64,000 bases of DNA from Streptococcus marmotae (GTDB lineage Bacteria > Bacillota > Bacilli > Lactobacillales > Streptococcaceae): positions 930,001 to 994,000 of the forward strand of contig NZ_CP015196.1 in NCBI RefSeq assembly GCF_001623565.1, in the 5' to 3' direction. Under the pieces are notes generated by a model. It was not told the DNA's origin, ran no database searches, and saw only the letters and a program-made list of their open reading frames with translations. The translations under genes and the position numbers were made by a program. Of this stretch, positions 61,403 through 64,000 are shown one piece after another (the first letter of the stretch is position 1; every line of letters begins with the position of its first letter).

Positions 61403-62482
61403 ATGCTTATTTTTCCTTTAATCAATGATACTTCTCGAAAAATTATCCACATTGATATGGATGCTTTTTTTGCTGCCATTGAAGTACGAGACAATCCTAG
61501 CTTGAAAGGAAAGCCAGTGATCATCGGCCATGATCCTCGTTTGTCTGGAGGTCGTGGAGTTGTTTCAACCTGCAATTATGAAGCCAGAAAGTTTGGCGTC
61601 CATTCGGCTATGAGTAGTAAAGAAGCCTATGAGCGTTGTCCACAGGCGATCTTTATTGCGGGAAATTATGAAAAGTACCAAGCAGTAGGACAGCAAGTGC
61701 GGGAGATTTTTCATCGTTACACAGACTTAGTAGAGCCGATGAGTATTGATGAAGCCTATTTGGATGTGACAGAAAACAAAAAAGGTATTAAATCTGCGGT
61801 AAAAATTGCAAAGCTCATCCAGCATGATATCTGGAATGAACTACGCTTAACTGCTTCAGCAGGTGTATCTTATAATAAATTTCTAGCTAAAATCGCTTCA
61901 GATATGGAAAAACCGCATGGCTTGACCCTTATTTTGCCAGATGAGGCAGTCGCTATTCTATCCTCCTTACCTGTCGAGAAATTTCATGGGGTGGGTAAGA
62001 AAACAGTCGCAAAGTTACATGAGATGGGAGTTTATACAGGTAAGGATCTTCTTGACATTTCAGAGATGACCTTGATTGATACCTTTGGTCGTTTTGGCTA
62101 TGATTTATACCGCAAGGCGAGAGGGATTTCCAATTCTCCTGTCAAGGTTAATCGTGTTCGCAAGTCAATCGGCAAGGAACGAACTTACCGTAAGCTCTTG
62201 TATGTGGAAGCCGATGCTAAAAAGGAGTTAGCAAGTCTAGCTAATCGAGTAGCGGATAGCTTGCAACGCCAGCGGAAAAAAGGAAGGACCATTGTCTTGA
62301 AAATCCGTTATGGAGACTTTACAACCCTCACCAAGCGAGTGAGTATGGCTGAAGCAACTGATCAAGCCGAAGTCATCCATCAGCAAGTGGAAAAAATACT
62401 GGAGCATATCGCTGATTGGAGTAAGGGGATTCGTCTGCTAGGAGTGACAGTTACGAATTTTCATGAGCAGGTGGAAGACTAG
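61403..62482 (+). CDS. dinB: DNA polymerase IV
   Basis: It encodes 359 residues from the ATG at 61403 (AAAGGTGG 9 nt upstream; the in-frame ATG at 61370 has no site). Y-family motifs are clear: [26 protein letters not shown]-type [25 protein letters not shown] with catalytic Asp-Glu, and the helix-hairpin-helix [16 protein letters not shown]. It performs error-prone bypass synthesis. No strong LexA-type operator was recognised upstream; streptococci lack a classic SOS system. Confidence 0.96.
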   Translation: MLIFPLINDTSRKIIHIDMDAFFAAIEVRDNPSLKGKPVIIGHDPRLSGGRGVVSTCNYEARKFGVHSAMSSKEAYERCPQAIFIAGNYEKYQAVGQQVREIFHRYTDLVEPMSIDEAYLDVTENKKGIKSAVKIAKLIQHDIWNELRLTASAGVSYNKFLAKIASDMEKPHGLTLILPDEAVAILSSLPVEKFHGVGKKTVAKLHEMGVYTGKDLLDISEMTLIDTFGRFGYDLYRKARGISNSPVKVNRVRKSIGKERTYRKLLYVEADAKKELASLANRVADSLQRQRKKGRTIVLKIRYGDFTTLTKRVSMAEATDQAEVIHQQVEKILEHIADWSKGIRLLGVTVTNFHEQVED

Positions 62483-62594
62483 AGAAGCAATTCTTTCTTC
62501 CTATTTATATCTATTTTAAATCAGTATAATGATATATACAAACAATGTCAAAGGTGGTACAATAAAAGAAAATGCCTAAGGAGGCTGTTGTGTC

Positions 62595-63515
62595 ATGATT
62601 CATTTAGTTTGTCCGAATCCTGCTTTAGATCGAACGCTGTTAGTGGAGCGAATTGAGAAAAATATTCCGCTTCGTCCGAGTGAAGTAAGGGAATACCCTG
62701 GTGGAAAAAGTTTCAATGTTGCGTATGCTCTCAAGGAAAATGGGGAATCAGCGTATGTGATTCATACCATTTTGGGAGGCCGAATCGGTCAGTATATTCA
62801 AGACTTGAACGCAGATAAGGGCAATGCCTTACAGGTTGTAGAAAATTCGCAAAATACCCGTACCTGTAACATTTATATGGAAACAGAGACAGGCGATGTG
62901 ACCCTATTTTATGAGAAGGGCTTGGATTTGACAGAAGACCTGCTAGCCCAATTTACCAAGCAATTAGAAGATTGTCTTTCAGAGGGAGATTGGTTGGTCT
63001 TTTCAGGCAGTTTAATGAAGGGCATGCCAGATGATTATATCAAGCAATTGATTGACCGCCACCCAGGAGTTCATACGATTGTGGATACCAGCGGAGCAGC
63101 TTTGCGAGCAGCCTATCAATCAAAACCTAGTTTGGTCAAGATTAACAATGAGGAACTCAAGGATATTTACCCAGAATTGGATGAGAAAGATCCAGAGCAG
63201 ATTTTAGCGATTTTAAAAGAAAAAACACCGCATGAAAATATGATTGTCACCATGGGGGCTAAGGGAAGTTTAGCCAAGATAGGGGATCGTTTTTTCCGAG
63301 TAGCTCCTCTGCGGGTTGAGGCATTGAATCCGATTGCGTCTGGCGATTTCTACTTGGGAGTCTTGGTCAAGGGCTTGAGCCGCAAAGAAGCCCCTGAGCG
63401 CTATCTTAGTGAGGCAGCGGCTTTTTCAGCAGCCAACTGCTTGCAGTATTTCCCAGAGGTGGACAAAGAGCAGTACAAGGCATTACTCGAAAAAGTAACG
63501 GTTGAGGAATTGTAG
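62595..63515 (+). CDS. PfkB-family sugar phosphate kinase (LacC/FruK-like)
   Basis: It encodes 306 residues of the ribokinase fold: first signature YPGGKSFNVAYALKENGE (about 35-52), and the C-terminal NPIASGDFYLGVLVKG with catalytic Asp in the A-S-G-D loop. It belongs with tagatose-6-phosphate and 1-phosphofructokinases. It stands outside a lac or fru operon, so the substrate is open and I give no symbol. AAGGAGG lies about 13 nt before the ATG. Confidence 0.88.
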   Translation: MIHLVCPNPALDRTLLVERIEKNIPLRPSEVREYPGGKSFNVAYALKENGESAYVIHTILGGRIGQYIQDLNADKGNALQVVENSQNTRTCNIYMETETGDVTLFYEKGLDLTEDLLAQFTKQLEDCLSEGDWLVFSGSLMKGMPDDYIKQLIDRHPGVHTIVDTSGAALRAAYQSKPSLVKINNEELKDIYPELDEKDPEQILAILKEKTPHENMIVTMGAKGSLAKIGDRFFRVAPLRVEALNPIASGDFYLGVLVKGLSRKEAPERYLSEAAAFSAANCLQYFPEVDKEQYKALLEKVTVEEL

Positions 63516-63535
63516 AATAGGAAGAGTCGTATGGG

Positions 63536-63787
63536 ATGAAGGACCAGAGTTCTTTTTCTACAGCTTCTGGCACAGATACCTTACATTACGTGGTTCTTCA
63601 GGTGACGCTAAAAGAGAAATTTTTGGGAACAGGTTCTGGGAATTTAACGGAATTAGAAGACGTCATCAATCGGCAAGTTCAAAAAGGCTACAGGCTTCAT
63701 ACGATTACAACAGCTAATGGTGGAAGCAAAGGCTTGGGTGGGGGAGATCGTATCCAGGCTACCATGGTCTTTGAAAAGATTGTCTAA
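63536..63787 (+). CDS. DUF4177-domain protein
   Basis: It encodes 83 residues. A YVVLQVTLKEKFLGTG-like strand region, a helix (LTELEDVINRQVQKGYRLHTITT) and a final strand ending MVFEKIV match small DUF4177 proteins. Function unknown. It starts 20 nt after the kinase stop and may share its transcript. Confidence 0.75.
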   Translation: MKDQSSFSTASGTDTLHYVVLQVTLKEKFLGTGSGNLTELEDVINRQVQKGYRLHTITTANGGSKGLGGGDRIQATMVFEKIV

Positions 63788-63802
63788 ACCAGATAAATAA
63801 AA

Positions 63803-63832
63803 AGTAGCCGGATTTAAGACCGGCTATTCTTT
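63803..63832. terminator. Terminator between DUF4177 gene and the next minus-strand gene
   Basis: TAGCCGG (63805-63811) pairs with CCGGCTA (63820-63826), with T-rich or A-rich flanks on both sides. The genes converge here. Confidence 0.82.
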
Positions 63833-63848
63833 ATATCGTTTGACTATC

Positions 63849-64000
63849 CTATTTGGTCACTGTTCCAACAGTTACTTTTCCGTTGATCGTTTTGATGATG
63901 AGTTTATTTTGGGCGTTTTGTGGACCAGATTTTGCTGTTTCACCGTCTTTGTTTTTTTCTATTTTGAGGTCTTTATACTTTGTTCCGACTTCGATCCCCA
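63849..64000 (-). CDS. C-terminal end of an unidentified minus-strand gene
   Basis: The last 49 residues are in the window; the frame is open to the right edge. They read G-I-E-V-G-T-K-Y at the edge, then KSGPQNAQNKLIIKTINGKV and end T-V-T-K. The final part is beta-rich with an LIIKTINGKVTVGTV repeat-like strand pair, compatible with a DUF4097-type or adhesin-like domain, but this is too short to name. Confidence 0.55.
   Translation of the reverse strand, partial: GIEVGTKYKDLKIEKNKDGETAKSGPQNAQNKLIIKTINGKVTVGTVTK

Overview
The window is low-GC Firmicute DNA, and its gene content points to the genus Streptococcus. Most telling are the tsaB-rimI-tsaD operon, divergent pepX and glpF-type genes, cppA, rocS, pflB next to dinB, a SEC10/PgrA-type LPXTG protein, and an endolysin whose C-terminal SH3b domain closely resembles, from memory, that of the S. 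suis lysin PlySs2. S. suis or a near relative is the best guess; no 16S or other typing locus is present.

Layout. (1) 1-16513 is the right-hand late part of a siphovirus-type prophage on the + strand: end of the major capsid gene, head-tail connectors, tail tube, tail chaperones, tape measure, Dit, Tal, a collagen-like fibre, small conserved proteins, holin, three more baseplate or receptor-binding genes, and a CHAP/SH3b endolysin. The integrase and early genes lie left of the window. (2) 16543-17192 is non-coding and is the most striking object here: a consensus promoter (TTGACA-17-TATAAT), about 615 nt of dense helices closed by a 16-bp end-to-end pairing, and an intrinsic terminator. It looks like a giant ornate phage RNA of the ROOL or GOLLD kind. 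(3) 17293-19695 holds a truncated host gene and the t6A operon, with an ISL3-family element inserted in the operon's terminator. (4) 21170-25892 holds azlCD, an ABC exporter pair and a flavoprotein. (5) 26294-31368 holds a cell-wall anchored SEC10/PgrA protein, two lipoproteins and a TM2 protein; two of the promoters share a 40-nt element. (6) 31532-34556 holds a WYL regulator broken at an 11-C homopolymer (possible phase switch), a divergent MFS transporter and rocS. (7) 34699-40193 is a PTS regulator, ascorbate-type IIB and IIC, and a split transketolase. (8) 40951-45404 is a two-component system and a LanFEG-type bacteriocin-immunity ABC transporter; both promoters carry the same operator at the same distance from the -10. 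(9) 45552-50417 holds a YrdC-domain protein, repeat-rich intergenic DNA, a decayed gene, two membrane proteins of unknown function and ybaB. (10) 50557-53641 holds a MITE-like inverted repeat, agaS, and a second inverted copy of the same IS, again in a terminator T-tract. (11) 53700-64000 holds pepX, an aquaglyceroporin, cppA, a serine hydrolase, pflB, dinB, a PfkB sugar kinase, a DUF4177 protein and the end of an unidentified minus-strand gene.

All homology statements come from recognising motifs and gene order by eye; no database was searched.
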